This document shows positions 1 through 10,484 of a DNA stretch of 13,964 nucleotides, one piece after another. A program made the position numbers and the translations under genes. Under the pieces are notes generated by a model that was not told where the DNA came from, searched no databases, and saw nothing but the letters and a program-made list of their open reading frames with translations. This stretch comes from JAVJUS01 sp040220455 (GTDB taxonomy: Bacteria; Pseudomonadota; Alphaproteobacteria; DSM-16000; Inquilinaceae). Numbering within the stretch: position 1 is the first letter of the stretch; every line of letters begins with the position of its first letter. The DNA is taken from positions 1 to 13,964 of the forward strand of contig JAVJUS010000118.1 of the NCBI GenBank assembly GCA_040220455.1, in the 5' to 3' direction.

Positions 1-2
1 CC

Positions 3-2174
3 AACGCCGCCGCCGCCGCGGTCATCGGCCATCCGCCGGCAGCCCGCGGCGACCTCGAGACCCTGGCCGGCGAGGACGCGGGCGCGAGCGCCCGTCTCTC
101 CCGCCTGGCCGACGGGGCGGTGGCCGGGGCCGGCGGCGCCATCGAGATCGCGCGCCGGCCCGAGGGCCGGCCGACCGAATGGTGGCGCGTCGCGGCCCGC
201 CCGGTCGACGGCCGGCCGGGTACGGTGCACTGGCGCCTGGAGGACGTCACCGGCCGGCACGAGATGGAAGCCGTCCTGCGCGAGGAGCAGGGCAAGCTGG
301 TCGACTTCATGGACCACGCCCCGGTCGGCTTCTATTCGGTCGACGAGGAGGGCCGCTTCGTCTTCGCCAACGCCACGCTGGCCGACTGGCTGGGCGTCGA
401 GGCGCGCGCATTGGTCGACGGCGGCCGGCGGCTGCACGCCTTCCTGGCCGAGCCGCCGGAGGGCGCGCCTGCCTATGCGCTGACCGACGACGGCGCCGAC
501 CTGCCCGACGTGGAGGTCACGATGGTCTCGGCCGACGGCCGGCACTTCCAGGCCTCGGTCGCCCAGACGGTCGTGGCCGACGAGGGGTCGGGCCGGATCT
601 GGACCCGCTCGGTGGTGCGCGACCTGACGCCGGAGCGGCGCATGCGCGAGGCGCTGCAGGCCTCCGAGGCGCGATTCCAGCGGTTCTTCGACGATGCGCC
701 GATCGGCCTGGCGCTGGCCGATCGCGAGGGCCGGCTGGGGGAGTGGAACCAGGCGTTCCAGAAGCTTCTGGCCCTGCCGGCGGGCGACCTGCGCGGCCGG
801 CCGGTGATCGACCTGCTGGCCGAGCCGGACCGCGACGCCTTCGCCCAGCGTGTTGCCCGGGTGCTCGACGGCGAGATCATCGAGGGGCCGCTGGAGCTGC
901 ACCTGCGCGCCCCGGCAGGCGCCTCCGTCGCGCTCTTCGCCAAGCGCTTCGAGGGGGCGGGCGGCGGCGATCCGGGGCTGATCCTGCAGTTCATCGACCA
1001 GACGGAGCGGCGCAACCTCGAGGCCCAGTTCGCCCAGAGCCAGAAGATGCAGGCGGTCGGCCAGCTCGCCGGCGGCATCGCGCACGACTTCAACAACCTG
1101 CTCACGGCGATGATCGGGTTCTGCGATCTGCTGCTGCTGCGCCACAAGCCGGGCGACCCGTCCTTCGCCGACATCATGCAGATCAAGCAGAACGCCAACC
1201 GGGCGGCGAATCTGGTGCGCCAGCTCCTGGCGTTCTCGCGCCAGCAGACGCTCCAGCCGCGGGTCCTGTCGGTGACCGACGTGCTGGCCGAGCTCTCCAA
1301 CCTCCTGCGCCGGCTGATCGGCGAGAGCCTGACGCTCGAGATGGTCCACGGCCGGGACCTGTTCCCGGTCAAGGTCGACCAGGGCCAGCTGGAGCAGGTG
1401 ATCATCAATCTGGCGGTCAACGCCCGCGACGCCATGGGCGGGGCCGGCACGCTCGCCATCACCACCCGCAACGAGACGGTGGACCGGCCGCGCCGGGCGG
1501 CGGGCGACGAGATGCCGCCGGGCGATTATGCCGCCATCGAGGTGGCGGATAGCGGCCACGGCATCCCGACCGAGATCATGGACCGGATCTTCGACCCCTT
1601 CTTCTCGACCAAGGAGGTGGGGCAGGGCACCGGCCTCGGCCTGTCGACGGTCTACGGCATCATCCGGCAGACGGGCGGCTATGTCGCGGTCGACTCCGCA
1701 CCCGGGCAGGGGGCGAAGTTCACCATCTTCCTGCCGCGCCACGACCCCGAGTCGACGGGCGAGGCGAGCGCGGAGGCGGCCGACCAGGGCCCCCGCGACC
1801 TGACCGGGGCGGGCTGCATCCTGCTCGTCGAGGACGAGGATCCGGTGCGGGTGTTCAGCGCCCGGGCCCTGCGCAACAAGGGCTACGAGGTGCTCGAGGC
1901 CAAGAGCGGCGACCACGCGCTGGAGCTCCTCGCCGAGGCGGAGGGCCGGGTCGACCTGCTGGTCACCGACGTGGTCATGCCGAACATGGACGGCCCGACG
2001 CTGATCCGCCGGGTGCGCGAGCGCCTGCCGGAGATGAAGGTGATCTGCATCTCCGGCTACGCCGAGGACAAGTTCCGCCAGAGCCTGGGCGACCAGGAGA
2101 ATGTCCGCTTCCTCGCCAAGCCGTTCAGCCTCAAGCAGCTTGCCGCGACGGTGAAGGAGACGCTGCGCGGCTGA
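3..2174 (+). CDS. cckA: CckA-type hybrid sensor histidine kinase (3' part; 5' end outside window)
   Basis: The frame is open from the left edge, so the GTG at 120 is internal and the true start, probably with the membrane segments, lies upstream. About 723 residues are visible (numbered here from base 3). Two PAS-like regions (about 105-205 and 220-335) are followed by a HisKA domain whose phospho-acceptor is His361 in GGIAHDFNNLL, the CckA-type H box. Then come an N box (NLAVNARDAMGG), a G box (DSGHGIP, GTGLGLS) and a C-terminal receiver with acidic pocket VEDED and phospho-acceptor Asp656 in VTDVVMPNMDG. In this family the kinase passes phosphate through its own receiver to ChpT and then to CtrA and CpdR, at the inner membrane. 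A generic PAS hybrid kinase is the alternative, but the H box and the receiver opening (LLVEDEDPVR, ALRNKGYEVLEA) match CckA closely. recA follows 249 bases downstream, probably with its own promoter. Confidence 0.93.
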   Translation, partial: NAAAAAVIGHPPAARGDLETLAGEDAGASARLSRLADGAVAGAGGAIEIARRPEGRPTEWWRVAARPVDGRPGTVHWRLEDVTGRHEMEAVLREEQGKLVDFMDHAPVGFYSVDEEGRFVFANATLADWLGVEARALVDGGRRLHAFLAEPPEGAPAYALTDDGADLPDVEVTMVSADGRHFQASVAQTVVADEGSGRIWTRSVVRDLTPERRMREALQASEARFQRFFDDAPIGLALADREGRLGEWNQAFQKLLALPAGDLRGRPVIDLLAEPDRDAFAQRVARVLDGEIIEGPLELHLRAPAGASVALFAKRFEGAGGGDPGLILQFIDQTERRNLEAQFAQSQKMQAVGQLAGGIAHDFNNLLTAMIGFCDLLLLRHKPGDPSFADIMQIKQNANRAANLVRQLLAFSRQQTLQPRVLSVTDVLAELSNLLRRLIGESLTLEMVHGRDLFPVKVDQGQLEQVIINLAVNARDAMGGAGTLAITTRNETVDRPRRAAGDEMPPGDYAAIEVADSGHGIPTEIMDRIFDPFFSTKEVGQGTGLGLSTVYGIIRQTGGYVAVDSAPGQGAKFTIFLPRHDPESTGEASAEAADQGPRDLTGAGCILLVEDEDPVRVFSARALRNKGYEVLEAKSGDHALELLAEAEGRVDLLVTDVVMPNMDGPTLIRRVRERLPEMKVICISGYAEDKFRQSLGDQENVRFLAKPFSLKQLAATVKETLRG

Positions 2175-2217
2175 ACCGCCGGTCCGGCCCGGTGCGCCCC
2201 GGCCCGGCGGGCGACTC

Positions 2218-2237
2218 CGCGACGGCTCGGCGTCGCG
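2218..2237 (+). terminator. possible hairpin terminator after cckA
   Basis: A perfect 7-bp stem (CGCGACG / CGTCGCG) with a 6-base loop starts 43 bases past the cckA stop. No T-tract follows, so intrinsic termination is uncertain. Confidence 0.3.
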
Positions 2238-2290
2238 CCGGACCGCCGGCCGCGGCGAGACGGGGTGCATACGATCGCCTCGGGCCATTC

Positions 2291-2305
2291 GAACGCCTCC
2301 GGAAC
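2291..2305. promoter_or_regulatory. LexA (SOS) box, GAAC-N7-GAAC, upstream of recA
   Basis: GAAC at 2291-2294 and GAAC at 2302-2305 are separated by exactly seven bases. This is a perfect match to the direct-repeat operator bound by alphaproteobacterial LexA. It ends 118 bases before the recA start. No convincing -35/-10 pair overlaps it, so it may serve an upstream start or act together with the second site at 2358-2372. Confidence 0.72.
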
Positions 2306-2346
2306 AAAGTCGCATTTATCCCTACGATTCAACTTTCTAAAGGCGC

Positions 2347-2375
2347 TTGCGCAAAGAGAACAAACCCGGTACGGT
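2347..2375 (+). promoter_or_regulatory. recA promoter, TTGCGC-N17-TACGGT
   Basis: The candidate -35 TTGCGC (2347-2352) and -10 TACGGT (2370-2375) are 17 bases apart, predicting a start near 2382 and a leader of about 42 bases. The spacer contains the second LexA-like site, as expected for an SOS-repressed promoter. The same hexamers at the same spacing recur at 11295-11323. The -10 is only a moderate match to the sigma-70 consensus. Confidence 0.5.
2358..2372. promoter_or_regulatory. second, degenerate LexA box (GAAC-N7-GTAC)
   Basis: GAAC at 2358-2361, seven bases, then GTAC at 2369-2372: one base off GAAC-N7-GAAC. It lies inside the recA promoter spacer and overlaps the start of the -10 hexamer, so bound LexA would block polymerase directly. 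Confidence 0.5.
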
Positions 2376-2410
2376 AGCTTCGGTTGCATGGCGACCGCTC
2401 GTATGGGAAG

Positions 2411-2415
2411 AAGGA
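2411..2415 (+). promoter_or_regulatory. recA ribosome binding site (AAGGA)
   Basis: AAGGA ends 8 bases before the ATG at 2424. This favours 2424 over the upstream GTG at 2265 and over the in-frame ATG at 2463. Confidence 0.6.
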
Positions 2416-2423
2416 TCATCTCG

Positions 2424-3527
<1,104 letters not shown>

Positions 3528-3849
3528 CGGGCTCCGGCTTCATCCGGCCCCGGCTCTCCGGTTCCCGGGCGCTCCGGACGCGTCGGGCGGGTGGCCCGTG
3601 CGGCGTACTCCTCGTCTTTGCGATGACGGGTTGTCTTTGCGATGACGGGTCGTCGGTCCGATGACAGGCGAATCGGGGGCTGGCGGCGGTGCCGGTCCGC
3701 TCCCATGTCGCGGCGGAGAGGGTGGCCCGCGCGGTCGGCTGGACTCGCGGCGCGGCTTGGCGGTACAAGCGGGCGCCGCGGGTTCCTGCAATCCGCTCGG
3801 CCGCCGTTTCCCGACCGCCGCCCGACCGCCGTTCGATGATGCTGACCCG
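3528..3849. other. 322-base recA-alaS intergenic region
   Basis: No gene is supported here. The alaS frame stays open upstream to an ATG at 3661, but the extension is low-complexity and precedes the conserved AlaRS N-terminus. The gap holds a short tandem repeat (3614-3670), a weak 5-bp hairpin (CGGGC/GCCCG, 3584-3598) that could end recA transcription, and two GANTC sites (3670-3674, 3742-3746). I see no clear alaS promoter. Confidence 0.5.
3614..3670. repeat. 19-bp tandem repeat, two good copies and one degenerate
   Basis: Copies at 3614-3632 and 3633-3651 differ at one base and contain GTCTTTGCGATGACGGGT. A third copy at 3652-3670 keeps the GTC start and the CGATGAC core but diverges elsewhere. 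It lies between recA and alaS, has no apparent coding role and does not form an obvious hairpin. Confidence 0.75.
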
Positions 3850-6522
<2,673 letters not shown>

Positions 6523-6544
6523 CCGGCGCGTCCGTCCGGGCGGC

Positions 6545-6565
6545 CTCGGGGGTGCTTGTCCCGAG
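6545..6565 (+). terminator. possible alaS terminator hairpin
   Basis: CTCGGG / CCCGAG, six pairs plus an inner G-T, closing a loop of about 7-9 bases, starting 22 bases after the alaS stop. No T-run follows. Confidence 0.4.
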
Positions 6566-6618
6566 TCGCGGCGGAGCGGGCCGGCGCGGGCACCGCCGCC
6601 CGGCCCTCCCGGCGCGGT

Positions 6619-6627
6619 CTATCCACA
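6619..6627 (+). promoter_or_regulatory. candidate DnaA box in the gcrA upstream region
   Basis: CTATCCACA matches the DnaA box TTATCCACA at eight of nine positions. It lies 136 bases before the gcrA ATG. DnaA is known to activate gcrA in Caulobacter, so the placement fits; binding here is inference. Confidence 0.4.
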
Positions 6628-6668
6628 GGAAATACCCCGGTTTCTCGCGGCAGGCGGCGGAATCCCTG

Positions 6669-6695
6669 TTGCGCGAACCGCCTATGTAGTATGGT
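6669..6695 (+). promoter_or_regulatory. weak candidate gcrA promoter (TTGCGC-N15-TATGGT)
   Basis: TTGCGC at 6669-6674 repeats the -35 hexamer seen before recA and the acidic envelope gene. The best following -10, TATGGT (6690-6695), is only 15 bases away, shorter than optimal. A GANTC site ends 4 bases upstream of the -35. Confidence 0.3.
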
Positions 6696-6763
6696 CCTCG
6701 GCATCCCAATACCAGATGTCGGCCGTGGCGGCTGCCATCAGGCGTTCGAGGGGAGTCGACGGG

Positions 6764-7246
6764 ATGAGTTGGACCGACGAGCGGGTCGATAAGCTGCGCG
6801 AGCTCTGGGGCAACGGCAAGTCGGCGAGCGAGATCGCCGACCTGCTGGGGGGCGTTTCCCGCAACGCCGTGATCGGCAAGGCCCATCGCCTGGGGCTGTC
6901 GGGCCGGCCCTCGCCGATCCGCAAGCGCGAGGACGGCGCGCCGACGCCGACGTCCCGGGTCGCTGCCGCGGCTCCGGCACCCACCACCCCGCCGGCGAAG
7001 CCCGCGGCGCCGGCAAAGCCGACCGTCGTCGCCGACCGGGACGCCGGCCCCGGCGATGACGGTGCCACCATCCTGAACCTGACCGAGCGCATGTGCCGCT
7101 GGCCGATCGGCGACCCGAAGAAGCCGGGGTTCCGCTTCTGCGGCCGGTCGGCGATCGCGGGCCTGCCCTATTGCCAGGATCACGCGACCGTCGCCTATCA
7201 GGCGCCGAGCTCCAAGAAGTCCGAAAGCGAGAAGCAGACCGCCTGA
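6764..7246 (+). CDS. gcrA: GcrA family cell-cycle regulator
   Basis: A 160-residue protein. In Caulobacter GcrA binds sigma-70 holoenzyme and promoters with methylated GANTC, driving early S-phase genes. The start MSWTDERVDKLRELW is the family's hallmark and has a purine-rich AGGGGAG 8 bases upstream. Residues 1-48 form the helix-turn-helix DNA-binding domain (SASEIADLL, SRNAVIGKAHRLGLSGR). Residues 57-95 are an Ala/Pro-rich linker. Residues 104-146 are the conserved C-terminal sigma-interacting region, CRWPIGDP followed by a set of conserved Cys/His (Cys111, Cys126, Cys137, His140). A Lys/Ser/Glu-rich tail follows. The leader holds a DnaA-box-like site and GANTC sites. It converges on a histidine kinase gene 97 bases away. 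Confidence 0.95.
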   Translation: MSWTDERVDKLRELWGNGKSASEIADLLGGVSRNAVIGKAHRLGLSGRPSPIRKREDGAPTPTSRVAAAAPAPTTPPAKPAAPAKPTVVADRDAGPGDDGATILNLTERMCRWPIGDPKKPGFRFCGRSAIAGLPYCQDHATVAYQAPSSKKSESEKQTA

Positions 7247-7250
7247 ACGC

Positions 7251-7280
7251 GGGCGCCGACGACTGGGGCGCCGACGACTG
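7251..7280. repeat. perfect 15-bp tandem duplication after gcrA
   Basis: GGGCGCCGACGACTG occurs twice back to back (7251-7265, 7266-7280), starting 4 bases past the gcrA stop. It is probably a slippage product. Confidence 0.8.
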
Positions 7281-7288
7281 AGGCGGCA

Positions 7289-7317
7289 AGACCGGGGCTG
7301 GAGCGGCGGTCCGGTCT
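7289..7317. terminator. possible bidirectional terminator between gcrA and the kinase
   Basis: AGACCGG (7289-7295) and CCGGTCT (7311-7317) form a perfect 7-bp stem with a 15-base loop, midway between two convergent genes. There is no T-tract on either side. Confidence 0.4.
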
Positions 7318-7343
7318 CGCGGCGGCCGGCTTTGGCGGTCCGC

Positions 7344-8933
7344 TCAGGCCGTCGCGGCCTCCACGTCCCGGCATGCGTCCCGATCCGGCGCCTCCGCGGG
7401 CTCCTCGGCGGGCAGCGCCGGGTCGGCCCTGGCGCTCGTGTCGGCGGCCAGCCGCACCGTGACGGTCGTCCCCACGCCAGGCGTGCTGTCGATAGTGAGG
7501 CCCGCCTCCAGCAGGCTGACCAGACGGTCGACGATCGCCAGACCCAGGCCCGTGCCTTCCGAGCCCGACCGGTCCGGATCGATGGCGCCCTGGCGGAACG
7601 GCTCACGCACGAGGGCGAGTTCGTCGGCGGGTATGCCGACGCCCGTATCGCTTACGCCGAAGACGATGCCGCCCGATGGTCGGCTCGCGGGGCCGACGGC
7701 AGCGGGCGCCGCGTCCGGCGCCGAACGGGCGAAGACGACCACGCGGCCGCCGGTCGGCGTGAACTTGATCGCGTTGGACAGCAGGTTGATCAGGATCTGC
7801 TTGCAGGCCCGCCGGTCGGCCAGGACCGGCGGCGTTGCCGGATCGATTTCGAGCTCGATATAGAGCCCCCGCTCGGCGGCGCGGCCGGCGACGATTCGCC
7901 GGCAGGTCTCCGCAATCTCCCCGATCAGGACCACCTCCCGCCTCAGGCGGTAATGGCCGCCCTCCAGGCGCGACATCTCCAGCACGTCGTCGAGGACCGC
8001 CAGCAGGTGCGTGCCGCTGGTGTGGATGTCGCGCGCGCACTCGGCATAGCGCTCCACGGCGTCGGGACCGAAGTGGCGGTCGCGGATCACCTCCGCGAAG
8101 CCGATGATGGCGTTGAGCGGCGTGCGCAGCTCATGGCTCACATTGGCCAGGAACTCGGTCTTGGCGCGGGCGACGGCGCGCGTTTCCATCCGCTCCTCGG
8201 CCCGCGCCAGCGCCCGTCGGGCGGCCGCGAGCGCGGCCTCGGCCTCGACGCCGCGACGGTCATGGGCCGCGGCGAGGAGCGCCGTGCCGAGCACCAGGCC
8301 CGCCGCGGGCAGGGCGAGCCCCGTCGTCCCGGGCACGACGCCGGCCGCCGCGGCCATCAGCAGCGCTCCGAAGGCGGCGATCGCGGCGCCGGCCAGCCTT
8401 GCGTGACGCCCGCGGCCGGCCCGGCCCGGTCCGAGCACCACGCCGCCCAGGACCAGCGTGGCGCCGGCGAAGGCGTGAGTGGCGGCCGCCAGGCCCTTGT
8501 CGTCGAGACCGGCGATCCCGGCGGCGAGCGGTAGGGCCGCCAGCGCGACGAGGCCGGGCAGGGCGAGAGGGGAGCGGGCGCGCCCGGTCCTGTCCGCCCT
8601 CCTCGCCAGGGTGGCGAGGCCGGCGAGCAGCAGCGGCGCGGCGAGCACCAGCGCCGATCCGGCGAGGCCCGCTTGCAGCGCGAGGTCGGCGGGCGGCAGT
8701 TCCGGGGCGAGCGCCCGCAGTGCCCAGGCGACGGCCAGCGCCAGGCACGCGGCGGCCCAGGGCCGGGCTTCCGGCGCGACGATGCGGGCCGGAGCGCTCG
8801 CGTCCGGCCGGTCGGCTGCCCGAGGCGGTCGAGCCGGGTCGCGGCTCGGGCTCGGGAGTGCGGCCAGCGCGACGGCAAGGGCGAACATGCCGGTTGCCGC
8901 GAGGGCGATGGCCGAATCGAGGGCTGCCCCCAT
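7344..8933 (-). CDS. seven-helix membrane sensor histidine kinase, PleC/DivJ-like core
   Basis: A 529-residue protein with the start set at the ATG at 8933, preceded by AGGA about 10 bases upstream; the frame stays open to a TTG at 8981. The N-terminal 225 residues are Ala/Leu-rich with about seven hydrophobic segments (near 4-25, 58-77, 87-109, 123-142, 148-168, 180-200, 205-223), so the sensor is membrane-embedded with no large periplasmic domain. A short Ala/Arg/Glu-rich helix leads to HisKA, with phospho-acceptor His267 in FLANVSHELRTPLNAIIGF. An N box (LINLLSNAIKFTPTGG) and G boxes (VSDTGVGIP, GTGLGLAIVDRL) follow. The stretch from the H box through AIIGFAEVIRDRHFGP and DIHTSGTHLL resembles PleC/DivJ-type kinases, which act on DivK/PleD-like regulators. 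No response regulator gene is adjacent, so the partner is unknown. An AT-rich stretch at 8983-8992 may be its -10 region. Confidence 0.88.
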   Translation of the reverse strand: MGAALDSAIALAATGMFALAVALAALPSPSRDPARPPRAADRPDASAPARIVAPEARPWAAACLALAVAWALRALAPELPPADLALQAGLAGSALVLAAPLLLAGLATLARRADRTGRARSPLALPGLVALAALPLAAGIAGLDDKGLAAATHAFAGATLVLGGVVLGPGRAGRGRHARLAGAAIAAFGALLMAAAAGVVPGTTGLALPAAGLVLGTALLAAAHDRRGVEAEAALAAARRALARAEERMETRAVARAKTEFLANVSHELRTPLNAIIGFAEVIRDRHFGPDAVERYAECARDIHTSGTHLLAVLDDVLEMSRLEGGHYRLRREVVLIGEIAETCRRIVAGRAAERGLYIELEIDPATPPVLADRRACKQILINLLSNAIKFTPTGGRVVVFARSAPDAAPAAVGPASRPSGGIVFGVSDTGVGIPADELALVREPFRQGAIDPDRSGSEGTGLGLAIVDRLVSLLEAGLTIDSTPGVGTTVTVRLAADTSARADPALPAEEPAEAPDRDACRDVEAATA

Positions 8934-9044
8934 GACGAGTCGGTCCTGCGGAGCGGAATGCACCACATGATGCCGGACCAAATCCTAATATTCCGTGGAC
9001 GGCGTATTCCGCCTTTCCGGGACCGTCCGGGAGACGCCGGCGGC

Positions 9045-10265
9045 TCAGACCGTCGCCATCTCCGCCTTCAGGCCGGCGTCGAGCTTGTCCAGGAACTGGG
9101 TGGTGGTCAGCCAGGGTTGCTCCGGCCCGATCAGGATCGCCAGATCCTTGGTCATGAGGCCGGACTCGACCGTGCGCACGCAGACCCGCTCCAGCGCCTC
9201 GGCGAAGGCGGCGACGTCGGGCGTGTCGTCGAACTTGGCGCGATACTGCAGGCCGCGGGTCCAGGCGAAGATCGACGCGATCGGGTTGGTCGAGGTCTCC
9301 TGGCCCTTCTGGTGCTGGCGGTAGTGGCGCGTCACGGTGCCGTGCGCCGCCTCGGCCTCGACCGTCTCGCCCTCCGGCGTCATCAGGACCGAGGTCATCA
9401 GGCCGAGCGAGCCGAAGCCCTGGGCGACCGTGTCCGACTGCACGTCGCCGTCGTAGTTCTTGCAGGCCCAGACATAGCCGCCTTCCCACTTCATCGCGCA
9501 GGCGACCATGTCGTCGATCAGCCGGTGCTCGTAGGTCAGGCCGCGCTGGTCGAACGCCTCCTTGAACTCGGCGTCGAAGACTTCCTGGAACAGGTCCTTG
9601 AAGCGGCCGTCATAGGCTTTGAGGATCGTGTTCTTGGTCGACATGTAGACCGGGAAGTCGCGCTGCAGGCCGTAGTTGAAGCACGACCGGGCGAAGCCGC
9701 GGATCGACTCGTCCTCGTTGTACATGCCCATGGCGACGCCCGCGCCCGGGAACTCGTGCACGTCGTAGTCGATCGGCGCCCCGCCGTCGGCCGGCACGAA
9801 GCGCATGGTCAGCTTGCCGGGGCCGGGCACCTTGAAGTCGGTGGCGCGATACTGGTCGCCGAAGGCATGGCGGCCGATGACGATCGGCTTGGTCCAGGTC
9901 GGCACGTAGCGCGGTACGTTGGAGCAGATGATCGGCTCGCGGAAGACGGTGCCGCCGATGATGTTGCGGATCGTCCCGTTGGGCGAGCGCCACATCTTCT
10001 TCAGCCCGAACTCCTCGACCCGGCCCTCGTCGGGGGTGATCGTGGCGCACTTGACGCCGACGCCGTACTGCTTGATGGCCCGCGCCGCGTCGACCGTCAC
10101 CTGGTCATCGGTCTCGTCGCGGTACTGGACGCTCAGATCGTAGTACTTCAGATCGATGTCCAGGTAGGGCAGGATCAGCTTTTCCTTGATGAACTGCCAG
10201 ATGATCCGGGTCATCTCGTCGCCGTCGAGCTCGACGACCGGCGTCTTCACCTTGATCTTGGCCAT
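9045..10265 (-). CDS. icd: NADP-dependent isocitrate dehydrogenase
   Basis: TCA-cycle enzyme that oxidatively decarboxylates isocitrate to 2-oxoglutarate with NADP+, Mg/Mn-dependent, cytosolic, 406 residues. It is the eukaryote-like homodimeric type common in alphaproteobacteria, not the E. coli type. The start MAKIKVKTPVVELDGDEMTR has a GGAGAG site 8 bases upstream. The substrate residues Ser94, Asn96, Arg100 and Arg109 (WRSPNGTIRNIIGGTVFRE) and Arg132 (IGRHAFGDQYRATDF) fall at the same numbers as in human IDH1. The catalytic Tyr lies in GLQRDFPVYMSTKNTILKAY, and EAAHGTVTRHYR is the coenzyme region. A promoter is proposed at 10387-10414. The kinase gene lies 111 bases downstream on the same strand. 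Confidence 0.97.
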   Translation of the reverse strand: MAKIKVKTPVVELDGDEMTRIIWQFIKEKLILPYLDIDLKYYDLSVQYRDETDDQVTVDAARAIKQYGVGVKCATITPDEGRVEEFGLKKMWRSPNGTIRNIIGGTVFREPIICSNVPRYVPTWTKPIVIGRHAFGDQYRATDFKVPGPGKLTMRFVPADGGAPIDYDVHEFPGAGVAMGMYNEDESIRGFARSCFNYGLQRDFPVYMSTKNTILKAYDGRFKDLFQEVFDAEFKEAFDQRGLTYEHRLIDDMVACAMKWEGGYVWACKNYDGDVQSDTVAQGFGSLGLMTSVLMTPEGETVEAEAAHGTVTRHYRQHQKGQETSTNPIASIFAWTRGLQYRAKFDDTPDVAAFAEALERVCVRTVESGLMTKDLAILIGPEQPWLTTTQFLDKLDAGLKAEMATV

Positions 10266-10386
10266 GCTGGATACTCTCCGACGTGACGGCGCGGCCGGCG
10301 CGGCCCGCGACGGGGTGCGGGCGCAGGGCGGCCGATCGGGTGCCCGGACGGGCGTCCGTGGCGGGCTTGCCTTGGTTGCGGGCGGC

Positions 10387-10414
10387 CTTATAGCACCCGG
10401 TTCGAGACGAGCAA
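10387..10414 (-). promoter_or_regulatory. candidate icd promoter (TTGCTC-N16-TATAAG)
   Basis: Read on the minus strand, a -35 TTGCTC (10409-10414) and -10 TATAAG (10387-10392) are 16 bases apart. The start would be near 10380, giving a leader of about 115 bases. It is the best sigma-70-like match in the gap between the LOG gene and icd, suggesting icd is transcribed on its own. Confidence 0.5.
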
Positions 10415-10460
10415 AGCGGGCCGGGCCGCTACGGAGTCGGAGCGATCCGGAGCCTCTCGT

Positions 10461-10474
10461 CCGCGCCCGCGCGG
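10461..10474 (-). terminator. weak hairpin after the LOG-family gene
   Basis: CCGCG / CGCGG with a 4-base loop, starting 11 bases past the stop. The stem is short and no T-tract follows. Confidence 0.2.
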
Positions 10475-10484
10475 CCGGGATCCT

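Larger units (their letters stand above)
6563..6757. promoter_or_regulatory. cluster of three GANTC (CcrM) sites before gcrA
   Basis: GAGTC at 6563-6567, GAATC at 6660-6664 and GAGTC at 6753-6757. The last overlaps the gcrA Shine-Dalgarno and the first overlaps the alaS hairpin. The other intergenic gaps of the window hold two or fewer. GANTC is the site methylated by CcrM and read by GcrA, so methylation-dependent control of gcrA is possible but not shown. Confidence 0.4.

Noticed and set aside
2265..2423. Upstream GTG start for recA giving a 420-residue protein
   Set aside because: The extension would run through both LexA boxes and the promoter; the ATG at 2424 gives the family N-terminus and has a good ribosome site.
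3778..3797. GGTTC...AATCC resembling a tRNA T-arm in the recA-alaS gap
   Set aside because: Stem and loop lengths do not fit a T-arm, and no acceptor or anticodon arm can be folded around it.
3661..3849. ATG at 3661 as the alaS start or a separate small gene
   Set aside because: The extra 63 residues are Gly/Ala/Arg low complexity, no ribosome site is seen, and the conserved AlaRS N-terminus begins at 3850.
9003..9041. GGCGT...ACGCC inverted repeat after icd as a terminator
   Set aside because: Only 5-6 pairs closing a loop of nearly 30 bases and no T-tract; too weak to annotate.
8673..10286. Plus-strand 537-codon open frame across the kinase start and icd
   Set aside because: Antisense to icd, which is unambiguous; no family resemblance.
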